A DNA stretch of 64,000 nucleotides from contig OZ246983.1 of the NCBI GenBank assembly GCA_965232595.1, forward strand, positions 3,100,001 through 3,164,000, given 5' to 3'. Numbering within the stretch: the stretch's first letter is position 1; every line of letters starts with the position of its first letter. Position numbers and translations under genes: made by a program. Positions 50,139-58,332 of the stretch are shown piece by piece. The notes beneath the pieces are model-generated. The model did no database searches and was not told the DNA's origin. It saw only the letters and a list, made by a program, of their open reading frames with translations. The DNA comes from SZUA-309 sp965232595 (lineage in GTDB: Bacteria; Pseudomonadota; Gammaproteobacteria; Pseudomonadales; Azotimanducaceae).

Positions 50139-51584
50139 TCAGAGCACCGGCGCCAGCAGCCGGGCACCCCGGGAGGCAGCGTTTCTCCACCATGGCTCAG
50201 CATTGAGATCACCTTCGAAGATTTCCGTGCTGTGCTCGAAGTCGAGCGTCAGCATGTCGTGTACGGCTGCGGCCAGCCGCTCGTCGGCCAGCACCATGGT
50301 GTGCTCGAAGTTGAGCCGCATCGAGCGGTTGTCCAGGTTGGCGCTCCCCACCGTGGCCAGGTCGCCGTCGATGAGCATCACCTTCTGGTGCAGGAAGCCC
50401 TTCTGGTAGCGGAAGAACCGCACGCCGACGTAAACGAGCTCGGGCAAATAGGCGCGCCCGGCAAGGGCAACCAGACGATTGTCGGTTTTGCCGGGGATCA
50501 GCACCCGGACGTCCACACCCCGTAGCGCCGCCATTTTCAGCGCGTCGATGATGGAGCCGTTCGGCACGAAGTAGGGGCTGACGATCCACAGCCGCGACCT
50601 TGCCGAGTGAATGGCGTGCACGAACATGAGCGCGCCGGGCTCCCGGGCATCGCTCGGGCTCGATGGCAGGCTGAGGATCGTGTGGCCTGCCGGCATGGCC
50701 TCCGCTTCCCAGCGCACGTGCGGCAGCGCGCCGGAGGACCAGTACCAGTCTTCGAGAAACGGCACCTGCAGCACCATGGCCGCCGGGCCGCGCACCCGCA
50801 GATGGGTATCCCGCCAGGGGGTGAGCAGCGGATGCTTGCCGAGGTACTCGTCGCCGACGTTGAGGCCACCGGCGAAGCCGGTGTGGCCATCGACGACGAC
50901 GATCTTCCGGTGGTTGCGGAAGTTCACTTGCAGCTGCCTGAGGCGACGGGTGGAGCTAGTGAAGGCCAGCACCTCGGCGCCGGCCTCGGTCAGCGCTCTC
51001 GTGTAGCGATGGCTCAGCTGGTGCGAGCCGAGTCGGTCGTAGAGGAAGTAGACCCGCACGCCGCGCGCGAGGCAGTCCAGCAAAGCTGCCCGGAATTGTT
51101 GCCCCAGCGCGTCGTCGCGAACGATGTAGAACTGGACGAGCACGTACTCCCGGGCTCCCTCGAGCGCTGCGAATATCGCCGCAAACGTAGCCTGGCCGTC
51201 GATCAGCAGCTCGGCCTCGTTGGCGGCGAGGAACGGCGTGCCGGCGATGGTCTCGAAGCCCTGATAGCGGCGGCTGTCGGCGTCCAGCGCGGAGCGGAAC
51301 TCAGCGCCCGCCTCGGCGGCGAAGCGGATCGTCAGGTGCGAGATGGCGGCGTCTCCCGCCCGGCGAGCCGCCACGTAGCCCAGGAAGCGACGACGGCCGA
51401 AGACGGCGTACAGCGGCAGCGAGATCATCGGCAGGGTCACCAGAGCGACCATCCAGGCGGTGGCACCCTGAGCGGTGCGAACATTCATCACCGCGTGCAC
51501 GGCGGCTGCGATCGCGGTCAGCTCCAGCGCCAGGTAAGCCAGCGCGATGATGAGGGTCGAATGTTCGTGCAGAATGTCGGCCAT
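50139..51584 (-). CDS. cls: Cardiolipin synthase (phospholipase D family)
   Basis: A 481-residue inner-membrane enzyme. Two N-terminal helices are followed by two HKD motifs, HRKIVVVDG and HQKVMLIDG, each H-x-K-x4-D, as in ClsA. It joins two phosphatidylglycerol molecules to make cardiolipin. Divergent from the patatin gene, 33 bp away, which could act on the same lipid pool. Confidence 0.93.
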   Translation of the reverse strand: MADILHEHSTLIIALAYLALELTAIAAAVHAVMNVRTAQGATAWMVALVTLPMISLPLYAVFGRRRFLGYVAARRAGDAAISHLTIRFAAEAGAEFRSALDADSRRYQGFETIAGTPFLAANEAELLIDGQATFAAIFAALEGAREYVLVQFYIVRDDALGQQFRAALLDCLARGVRVYFLYDRLGSHQLSHRYTRALTEAGAEVLAFTSSTRRLRQLQVNFRNHRKIVVVDGHTGFAGGLNVGDEYLGKHPLLTPWRDTHLRVRGPAAMVLQVPFLEDWYWSSGALPHVRWEAEAMPAGHTILSLPSSPSDAREPGALMFVHAIHSARSRLWIVSPYFVPNGSIIDALKMAALRGVDVRVLIPGKTDNRLVALAGRAYLPELVYVGVRFFRYQKGFLHQKVMLIDGDLATVGSANLDNRSMRLNFEHTMVLADERLAAAVHDMLTLDFEHSTEIFEGDLNAEPWWRNAASRGARLLAPVL

Positions 51585-51617
51585 CGTTCACAGAGGATAG
51601 ACGAGTTGAGCCGAGAA

Positions 51618-52451
51618 ATGACGGCGGAGTCACCGCGGGTTGGTCTTGCCCTGGGCGGCGGTGGGGCCAAGGGTCTGGCGCACATACTCATGCTGCAGAC
51701 GCTCGACCGGGCAGGCGTTCGCCCGGTGGCGATTGCCGGTACCAGCATCGGTGCCATCATGGGCACGCTGTACGCGTCGGGTACCAGCGGTGACGCTATT
51801 TACGACGGGATCACCCGGCTGGTGGCTACCCCGAAGAGCCTGCAGGAGGTCTTCGAGGCGAAGCAGATATTTGCCTGGTTGGAGTACTTCGATCTCGACA
51901 TCGGCCGTGGCAGCCTGTTCCAGATCGACGCCTTTCTCGACGAGATGGAGGAGGTGATCGGCGTCACCCGGTTCGAAGAGCTGCCCATCCCGCTGAAGGT
52001 GGTGGCTTCGGATTTCTGGGCCAGGGAAGAGGTGGTGTTCGACAGCGGCCCGATCAAGCCTGCGGTTGCTGCCAGCTTCGCGTTGCCCGGCGTGTTCAAA
52101 CCGGTGGTGCTCGGCCAGCAGGTGCTGATCGATGGTGGCAGCGTCAATCCGGTGCCCTACGACCTGCTGCAGGAAGAGTGTGACTACATCATCGCCATCG
52201 ACGTGATGGGCCAGCGGCGGCCGACGGAAGATCTGCTGCCGACCTACGCGGAGTCGCTGTTCAACTCCTTTCAGATCGCCTCGAAAAGCATCCTGCGCGA
52301 GAAGTTCCGTCGGCAGCCGCCCGACCTCTACATCGAGGTGGAGGTGGAAGACGTGGCGGTGCTGGACTTCCACAAGGTGGACGAGGTCCTGGCCCAGGCC
52401 GAGCCGGCCCGGGCGCAGCTGGAAGCGGCGCTGGCGGAACTCAACGCCTGA
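51618..52451 (+). CDS. Patatin-like phospholipase (RssA type)
   Basis: A 277-residue lipid hydrolase. GLALGGGGAKGLAH is the oxyanion loop, GTSIGA the nucleophile Ser and IDGGSVNPVPYD holds the Asp of the Ser-Asp dyad. ATG at 51618 (TTG at 51606 also open). No signal peptide. Divergent from cls, it may release fatty acids from phospholipids. Confidence 0.9.
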   Translation: MTAESPRVGLALGGGGAKGLAHILMLQTLDRAGVRPVAIAGTSIGAIMGTLYASGTSGDAIYDGITRLVATPKSLQEVFEAKQIFAWLEYFDLDIGRGSLFQIDAFLDEMEEVIGVTRFEELPIPLKVVASDFWAREEVVFDSGPIKPAVAASFALPGVFKPVVLGQQVLIDGGSVNPVPYDLLQEECDYIIAIDVMGQRRPTEDLLPTYAESLFNSFQIASKSILREKFRRQPPDLYIEVEVEDVAVLDFHKVDEVLAQAEPARAQLEAALAELNA

Positions 52452-52455
52452 CGGT

Positions 52456-53817
52456 TCAGGCCCCCGTGTTGCCTGCAGCAGACCGATCCAGATCGCTGCG
52501 GAGGTGTCTGGCGGCGAGCAGGTAGTTGGCGAACGAAATCAGGTAAACCAGCGAGCAGATCGCCAGCGCCCAGCGCAGCGATTCCGTATCCGGCATGGCC
52601 ATGGCGGACTGGAAGTAGTCGCTCAGGAAACCGACGGTGGTTGGGCCGAGCACCAGGCCGATGATGTTGATGATGAACAACAGCAGCGCCGAGGCCGAAG
52701 CGCGCATCACCAGCGGGGCCAGCGACTGGGTCATGCCGAAGGTCGGCCCGGTGTAGAGGTTCACCGTGAACGCCGGGATGGCGTAAAGCGCCAGAATCAG
52801 CCAGAGGTCGTCGAACAGGAAGACGCCGAGGCTGGTAGGCACCGCCAGCAGGAAGCCGTAGCCGGGGATCCACATGTACCAGCGAATGTCCTTGCGGCCG
52901 ATCCGGTCACCAAGCCAGCCGCCGAGGAACGTGCCGAGGCCCCCGGCGATGCCGATGATGAGACCAAGCGCGGTGCCGGCTTCTCCCGAGCTCATGCCGT
53001 GGGTGCGAATCAGAAACGCAGGCATCCAGGCAATGGCGCCGTAGCCGACAAAGGCCTGGGTCGCGGCGCCCAGCGAAATCTGCCGGAAGCTCTTGAAGCC
53101 CCACATGGTTTTGATCACGGTCAGGAAGGGCACCTGCTCGAGGTTTTCGCTGCGGCCTTCGGAGTGGCCGCGGGGCGGCTCCTTGACCGTCAGCTTCATG
53201 ACGATGGCAAGCAGAATGCCGGGGATGCCGACCACCAGGAATGCGTTGCGCCAGCCGAAGTACTCGTTGATCCAGCCGCCGGCCAGATTGCCGAACAGGA
53301 TGCCAACCGGGATGCCGATGGCGTAGATGCCGAGGGCGGTCGCGCGCTCGGTGACCGGGAAGTAGTCGGCGATCAGAGAGTGCGACGGCGGGCTGCCGCC
53401 GGCCTCGCCGATGCCGACGCCGATCCGCGCCAGCAGCAGCTGCCAGAAATTGCCGGCCAGCCCCGAAATTGCGGTCATGGCGCTCCAGATGGCGAGGCAG
53501 ATGGAGATGATGTTGACCCGGGAGTAGCGATCGGCCAGCCGGGCAATGGGGATGCCGAGGGTGGCGTAGAAGATGCCGAAGGCGAGGCCGGACAGCAGGC
53601 CGATCTGCGTATCCGTCAGGCCAAGATCGGTTTTGATCGACTGGGCGAGGATCGCCAGTATCTGCCGATCGACGAAGTTGAAGATGTACACCACGAGCAG
53701 AACGCCGAGCACGTACTGGCTGTAGCGCTTGGTGAACAGCGGTGCGTTCGCGTCGCCCGCCTCACTGCCGCCGGCCGCACCTGCCCCGGCCGAAGAATCC
53801 GTTGTCGGTTCCGGCAT
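52456..53817 (-). CDS. MFS transporter, spinster type
   Basis: A 453-residue protein with 12 membrane helices. VVYIFNFVDRQILAILAQ and GLLSGLAFGIFYATLGIPIARLADRYSR are typical of spinster-like MFS transporters frequent in marine and sphingomonad catabolic clusters. Ligand unknown. Convergent with the patatin gene. Confidence 0.9.
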   Translation of the reverse strand: MPEPTTDSSAGAGAAGGSEAGDANAPLFTKRYSQYVLGVLLVVYIFNFVDRQILAILAQSIKTDLGLTDTQIGLLSGLAFGIFYATLGIPIARLADRYSRVNIISICLAIWSAMTAISGLAGNFWQLLLARIGVGIGEAGGSPPSHSLIADYFPVTERATALGIYAIGIPVGILFGNLAGGWINEYFGWRNAFLVVGIPGILLAIVMKLTVKEPPRGHSEGRSENLEQVPFLTVIKTMWGFKSFRQISLGAATQAFVGYGAIAWMPAFLIRTHGMSSGEAGTALGLIIGIAGGLGTFLGGWLGDRIGRKDIRWYMWIPGYGFLLAVPTSLGVFLFDDLWLILALYAIPAFTVNLYTGPTFGMTQSLAPLVMRASASALLLFIINIIGLVLGPTTVGFLSDYFQSAMAMPDTESLRWALAICSLVYLISFANYLLAARHLRSDLDRSAAGNTGA

Positions 53818-53924
53818 AACCCCTCTCCATTGTGCCCCGCTTCAACGGGATCGTTGTTCTTTGCGCGCGCAGAGGGTAGCAGACCCGGAGCCGCAGTGCT
53901 GTCCGGGCTCCGCACCCGGAGGGT

Positions 53925-53953
53925 TTGACGAGTGTCAGCCGGCCGCTGATGAT
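53925..53953 (+). promoter_or_regulatory. Candidate promoter of the DUF3313-parvulin-HupE run
   Basis: TTGACG (53925-53930) and GATGAT (53948-53953) are separated by 17 bp, 32 bp before the ATG at 53986. The -35 is good and the -10 weak. GAGAGG at 53972-53977 is the ribosome site. Confidence 0.4.
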
Positions 53954-53985
53954 ATCCGGCCATTCCGCTTCGAGAGGTACGCGAT

Positions 53986-54738
53986 ATGGAACGTCGCAGG
54001 AAAAGTCGTAGAAAAATTCGTAGAAAAAGCCACAGAGAAAAACACAGCACCAGCCAGCTGCTGATCACCGCCCTGGCCGCATTGCTGCTGGCGCTGCCCG
54101 CTGCAGCAAGCGAGTCTGAGCCCATTGGCGATATGGACTCGGAACGATACGAAGAGCTGGAGAAAGGTCGGTCTGCCTACCGGGAAACCTGGGTGTTGCC
54201 CGGAACCGACCTGACGGGCTACACCAAGGTCTACGTCTGGGACGCGCAGTTCGAGTACCGGGACGTGGGTGATCCGGGCAGATATCGCAACACCATGTCC
54301 CGCAGCGGTCGATCGACCTTCGGTATTTCTGAGGAAGGTCGGGCGGACTTCGAGCAGACCGTCAGCGAAGCCTTCATGAAGGAGCTCGAGAAGGGCAAGC
54401 GGTACGAGATCGTCGACGAGATCGGCCCGGATACCCTGATCCTCCGCGGCGGGCTGCTTGACGTGATATCGAACGTACCGCCGGAAAGTGTGGGCCGCAC
54501 CGACGTCTACCTGGCCAACATCGGCGAAGCGACCCTGGTGGTCGAGCTGCTCGACGCGGAGTCGGGCACCGTGCTGGCCGTTGTCTCCGAGCGCCGCAAG
54601 ATCACGCCGCCGGGTGGTGGCCAGATCAACCAGGCAACGCCGCGGGCGAACCGGGTCACCATTACCGCCGATGTCCGTCGCTGGGCATCCAGCGCTGCTG
54701 CCAAGCTCCGCAAGGAGTTGGATAAGGCGATGAAGTGA
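53986..54738 (+). CDS. DUF3313-like exported protein with a hyperbasic N-terminus
   Basis: A 250-residue protein. Its first 20 residues are almost all Arg/Lys, encoded by three 12-bp repeats at 53995-54030 (RRKS, RRKI, RRKS), before a signal-peptide core (LLITALAALLLALPAAA). The mature part (TGYTKVYVWDAQFEYRD; VELLDAESGTVLAVVSERRKI) fits DUF3313, whose members are lipoproteins or periplasmic proteins of unknown role. It heads the second parvulin-HupE module, 28 bp upstream, with no internal terminator. Confidence 0.75.
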   Translation: MERRRKSRRKIRRKSHREKHSTSQLLITALAALLLALPAAASESEPIGDMDSERYEELEKGRSAYRETWVLPGTDLTGYTKVYVWDAQFEYRDVGDPGRYRNTMSRSGRSTFGISEEGRADFEQTVSEAFMKELEKGKRYEIVDEIGPDTLILRGGLLDVISNVPPESVGRTDVYLANIGEATLVVELLDAESGTVLAVVSERRKITPPGGGQINQATPRANRVTITADVRRWASSAAAKLRKELDKAMK

Positions 54739-54766
54739 GCCTGGCGCGGCGAGGAGCAGCCAGCTG

Positions 54767-55546
54767 ATGAGCCTGCTGCGAGAACCCATCGTGCATTTCT
54801 TCGCGCTGGCGGCGCTGCTGTTTGCGCTCGAAGCCTACTTCGCGTCGGGCCAGAAAACCCAGGTGCTGGTGACCCAAGCCACTGCCGATTTTCTGATCCG
54901 GCAGCGCGAAGACCTGGAGCTGCGGACGCTCGATGCTGACGAGCGGGCAGACGTGGTCGACGCCTTCGTGGAGGACGAAATTCTCTACAACGAAGCCTAT
55001 CGCCGCGGCCTCGACCGCGGTGACAGCCGGATGCGTCGGAACATGATCCTGAAGATGCGCGGGCTGCTCACCGGAGAGGTGGCCGTGCCCGATGATTCGG
55101 AGCTCAGGGCCTACTTCGAGGAGAACAGGGACAGATTCAGGCGCTCGGCCCGCTACGACATCGAGCAGGTCTTCTTTGATGCCAGCCTGTCAGTGCCGGA
55201 GGATCTCGAAGCCTTCCTGGCGGCAGGCGGTGAGGGGCAGCCGGGCGTGCAGCGCAGGCGCATGCCGCAGATGACGAGAACGCTGATTGCCGGTTCTTTC
55301 GGACCGGAAGCGGGCAAGGCGATTCTGGCGGCTGAGGATGATGCCTGGCATGGCCCGATCGAAGCCAGCCAGGGCGCCTACTTCTTCCGGGTGCTCGGCT
55401 ACCAGCCGGAGCTGGAGGCCGCCTTCGAAGACGTTCGCAACTACCTGCAGGGCGACTGGATGCTGGACCGGTCGCGAGCGCTCATCCGGGCGGAGGTGGA
55501 GCGGGTCTCGGCGGACTACGAGGTGATCATCGAGGCTGAGCTTTGA
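54767..55546 (+). CDS. Membrane-anchored parvulin-like protein lacking catalytic histidines (copy 2)
   Basis: A 259-residue paralogue of the protein at 7157-7969, with the same layout: membrane anchor (IVHFFALAALLFALEAYF), helical chaperone region, then a parvulin-like domain. The positions of the two conserved parvulin histidines are Gln134 (in IEQVFF, where copy 1 has His138) and Tyr205 (in QGAYFF, where copy 1 has His215). It is probably a chaperone without isomerase activity. GAGGAG precedes the ATG. The stop overlaps the TTG start of the HupE-like gene (TTGA). Confidence 0.8.
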   Translation: MSLLREPIVHFFALAALLFALEAYFASGQKTQVLVTQATADFLIRQREDLELRTLDADERADVVDAFVEDEILYNEAYRRGLDRGDSRMRRNMILKMRGLLTGEVAVPDDSELRAYFEENRDRFRRSARYDIEQVFFDASLSVPEDLEAFLAAGGEGQPGVQRRRMPQMTRTLIAGSFGPEAGKAILAAEDDAWHGPIEASQGAYFFRVLGYQPELEAAFEDVRNYLQGDWMLDRSRALIRAEVERVSADYEVIIEAEL

Positions 55547-56559
55547 GGATCCTGCTGCGTGCTGCTGCCGCTGCGCTGCTGACGCTGCTCGGCGCTGCCG
55601 TCCAGGCGCACGACATCGGCATCACCCAGACTGAGCTGCTGGAGCTGGACGGCGACCTGTATCAGTTTTCGGCTCGCATCGGCCCGGGTGCGGTAGCCCG
55701 GCACCCGGCGCCGGAGTTCCCTGCCCACTGTGCCTTCAGCGGTTCGCCTGCCGGCGTGCAGACGCCGTCGGCACGGGTCTGGGAGATTGCCTGTGACGGC
55801 CGGCTGACGGCCGATGACGCCATCGTCCTACGCTGGCTGCGTGACGGGGCGATGGTGGCTGCCGAGTGGCGCGATGGTTCCAGCGGCAGACGTCTGTTCG
55901 GAAACGATCAGGGCGCGATCACCATCAACCTCAACGAGTTGCAGGCAGGATCCTCGAGCACGCTGGATGCGATCGGTCGCTACACGGTGTTGGGCGTGGA
56001 GCACATCCTCGAAGGGATCGATCACCTGCTGTTTGTGCTCGGCCTGCTGCTGATCGTCTCCACCCCGTCGGTTCGGGTGCTGCCACTGATTCAGACCGTC
56101 ACCGCCTTCACCGTTGCCCACAGCCTGACGCTCGGGCTTGCGACCCTGGGCTTCGTCGACTTTCCCAGCCGCCCGGTCGAAGCCGCCATTGCCCTGTCCA
56201 TCGTCTTCCTGGCGATGGAGGTCGTCCGCGGCTGGCAGGGCCACGAGAGCCTCACTCATCGCCAACCCTGGCTGGTCGCCTTCGGCTTCGGCTTGCTGCA
56301 TGGCCTCGGCTTTGCCGGGGCGCTGGCTGATGTGGGCTTGCCCCAGGCGGAGATCCCGATCGCGCTCCTGTTCTTCAACATCGGCGTGGAGATCGGGCAG
56401 CTGCTGTTCGTGGCGGTGGTGCTGGCCGGTCGCTGGCTGCTCCTGAAGCTGCCGCTGACCTGGCCGGTCTGGACAGCCTACGCGCCGGTCTACCTCATCG
56501 GCGTGACCGGTGCATACTGGGTCATCGAGCGGGTCGGTTCCATGTCCGTGCCGGCGTAG
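55543..56559 (+). CDS. HupE/UreJ-like membrane protein with periplasmic domain (copy 2)
   Basis: A 338-residue paralogue of the protein at 6171-7160. It starts TTG, overlapping the parvulin stop. The signal peptide is predicted to be cut after VQA, so the mature protein starts with His23. The periplasmic domain has PAHC (Cys63) and a second Cys84, matching PEHC and Cys91 of copy 1. The membrane domain shares LGVEHILEGIDH, AFTVAHS and FGLLHGLGFAGALAD. Likely a metal or small-solute channel matured by the partner chaperone; the ligand is unknown. Confidence 0.85.
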   Translation: MRILLRAAAAALLTLLGAAVQAHDIGITQTELLELDGDLYQFSARIGPGAVARHPAPEFPAHCAFSGSPAGVQTPSARVWEIACDGRLTADDAIVLRWLRDGAMVAAEWRDGSSGRRLFGNDQGAITINLNELQAGSSSTLDAIGRYTVLGVEHILEGIDHLLFVLGLLLIVSTPSVRVLPLIQTVTAFTVAHSLTLGLATLGFVDFPSRPVEAAIALSIVFLAMEVVRGWQGHESLTHRQPWLVAFGFGLLHGLGFAGALADVGLPQAEIPIALLFFNIGVEIGQLLFVAVVLAGRWLLLKLPLTWPVWTAYAPVYLIGVTGAYWVIERVGSMSVPA

Positions 56560-56575
56560 CGGGAAAGGAGGCGCG

Positions 56576-56977
56576 GTGCAGGAAAATCAGGATCAGGAAC
56601 AGCAGGTGCTGTTTGCTAACGAGGCGTTTTACCTGGCGTTCAGCCAGAAAGATCTGGCTGCCATGGATTCCCTCTGGTCAGATCAAGCCCCGCTGGTCTG
56701 CGTGCACCCCGGCTGGCTGCGGCTGACGGATCGGGCCGAGATCATGGGCAGCTGGCGGGCGATTCTGGAGAATCCCAATCAGCCCGGGATGGACTTCCTC
56801 GAGCCGGTGGCTCACGGGCATGGCGGCATGCAGCTCGTCACCTGCTACGAAGCGCTGCCCGGCGGCATCTGCCTGGCCACCAACGGCTTCATTCGCGAAG
56901 GTGATTCCTGGAAAATGGTGCTGCACCACTCAGGTGCCTGCGCGCAGGCGCAGGGCGCCGAGCCAGCGGGCGGCTGA
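56576..56977 (+). CDS. SnoaL/DUF4440-like NTF2-fold protein
   Basis: A 133-residue protein of the NTF2-like fold, in the DUF4440/SnoaL_3 style (FYLAFSQKDLAAMDSLWSDQAPLVCVHPGW; GDSWKMVLHHSG). AAGGAG lies 5 nt before GTG at 56576. The Trp/His-rich pocket is typical. Function unknown; it sits 16 bp after the HupE-like gene and 32 bp before the P450 gene, so the run is probably one transcript. Confidence 0.82.
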   Translation: MQENQDQEQQVLFANEAFYLAFSQKDLAAMDSLWSDQAPLVCVHPGWLRLTDRAEIMGSWRAILENPNQPGMDFLEPVAHGHGGMQLVTCYEALPGGICLATNGFIREGDSWKMVLHHSGACAQAQGAEPAGG

Positions 56978-57009
56978 ACGATTCGATTGAGTTCGTGGAG
57001 GCGAAGGGG

Positions 57010-58329
57010 ATGAGCGGCAAAACGCCAAACCATGGGTTGAGCCCGATGGGCTGCCCAGTCAGCCTCGAAGACGTGAACCTGTTCGGCGATGGTGCCCAGG
57101 AGCACTGGTACGAGGCCTACGAGATCCTGCATCGTGAGGCGCCGGTGCTGAAGATACCCGGTGAGGGGCTCGGCGAAGGCAGCGATGGCTACATCCTCTG
57201 CCGCTACGAAGATATCTCTCGGGTGGTCAAAGACCCGGTGCGCTACCCGCCGACGCTGTCGCTGGTGATCGAGCAGATGCTGGCCGCCGGCCAGCCGCCT
57301 GAATCCATGCCGAACGCCAACGCGATGATGGTCTCGATGATGACCCTGCGGCCGACCGTGCCGCTCTGGCGCTCACATCGTCAGGAGCTGACCGATCCCT
57401 GGGTCGGTCCCGGTTCCGACCGGCACACGGCCATGATCGAAGGGCACGTGGACGACCTGATCGACAACTGGATCGAGCGTGGTTCCGTCGAGTTCATCTC
57501 CGAGTTCGCAAGGCCGCTGCCGCAGCGGGTGATGGCTAGCGTGCTCGGGTTCCCGCAGGAGGACCTCGACAGGCTGGAAGCCTGGGGCAACGCTCAGGTG
57601 CGGGCTTTCGTGTACGGCCGTGGCCATAGAAACCAGCTGGCGCCGGAGGCGGTGAAGGAGCAGTTCGCTGAGCTCGAAGGGTTCAAGGAGTACGTGCAGG
57701 AAAAGGTGGAGGAAAAACGGGCCGAGCCGCAGGACGACATGATCAGCTTCCTGACCCAGGTGGAGTACGAGGCGCTGGGTCGGCCGCTGACTGACATGGA
57801 GATCAACGGTGTGGTCTACGCCATGGTCATCGGCGGCCTGGAGACCACTCAGTACGCCCTGGAGGAGGGCGCGCAGCTGCTCTGCGAGGAGGAGGGCGTG
57901 TTCGATGCGATCAGGCGCGATCGGTCGAAGATCCGGCAGTTCATCGAGGAATGCCTGCGGCTGCGCTCGCCAACCCAGGGGCTCTCCACCCGCACCACCA
58001 GCCAGGAGGAAGTGTTCCAGGGCGTCACCGTGCCGGCCGGCTCGCTGCTGCATCTGCGCTGGGGGGCGGCAAACGTGGATGAGCAGGAGTTCGAGTGCCC
58101 GCACCAGCTCGATCTGGAGCGCAAAGCGGCGAGCCGCCACCTGGCATTCTCGGCGGGCCCGCGGGTCTGCCCGGGCGCCGGGATCTCCAGGCTGGAGCAG
58201 ACCATCGCCTGGAACCGGCTGCTCGACCGGATCGAACATCTCGAGTACGGCGAGGGCAACGATTTTCTGCATCAGCCGGGCATCATGCTCGGCACCCTGA
58301 AACTGAACCTGACCTTCCGCAAGGCCTGA
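57010..58329 (+). CDS. Cytochrome P450
   Basis: A 439-residue soluble P450. Helix I has GGLETT (Glu278), helix K has ECLR (Glu314, Arg317) and the haem loop is FSAGPRVCPG with Cys387 as the iron ligand. Bacterial class I P450s like this need a ferredoxin and reductase, none of which is adjacent. Substrate unknown. GGAGG lies 8 nt before the ATG. It opens a run with ureohydrolase, aldehyde dehydrogenase and hydrolase genes. Confidence 0.93.
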   Translation: MSGKTPNHGLSPMGCPVSLEDVNLFGDGAQEHWYEAYEILHREAPVLKIPGEGLGEGSDGYILCRYEDISRVVKDPVRYPPTLSLVIEQMLAAGQPPESMPNANAMMVSMMTLRPTVPLWRSHRQELTDPWVGPGSDRHTAMIEGHVDDLIDNWIERGSVEFISEFARPLPQRVMASVLGFPQEDLDRLEAWGNAQVRAFVYGRGHRNQLAPEAVKEQFAELEGFKEYVQEKVEEKRAEPQDDMISFLTQVEYEALGRPLTDMEINGVVYAMVIGGLETTQYALEEGAQLLCEEEGVFDAIRRDRSKIRQFIEECLRLRSPTQGLSTRTTSQEEVFQGVTVPAGSLLHLRWGAANVDEQEFECPHQLDLERKAASRHLAFSAGPRVCPGAGISRLEQTIAWNRLLDRIEHLEYGEGNDFLHQPGIMLGTLKLNLTFRKA

Positions 58330-58332
58330 TCG

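Noticed and set aside
50607..51617. Upstream extension of the patatin frame by 337 codons
   Set aside because: It runs antisense to the cardiolipin synthase gene; patatin homology starts at about 51618.
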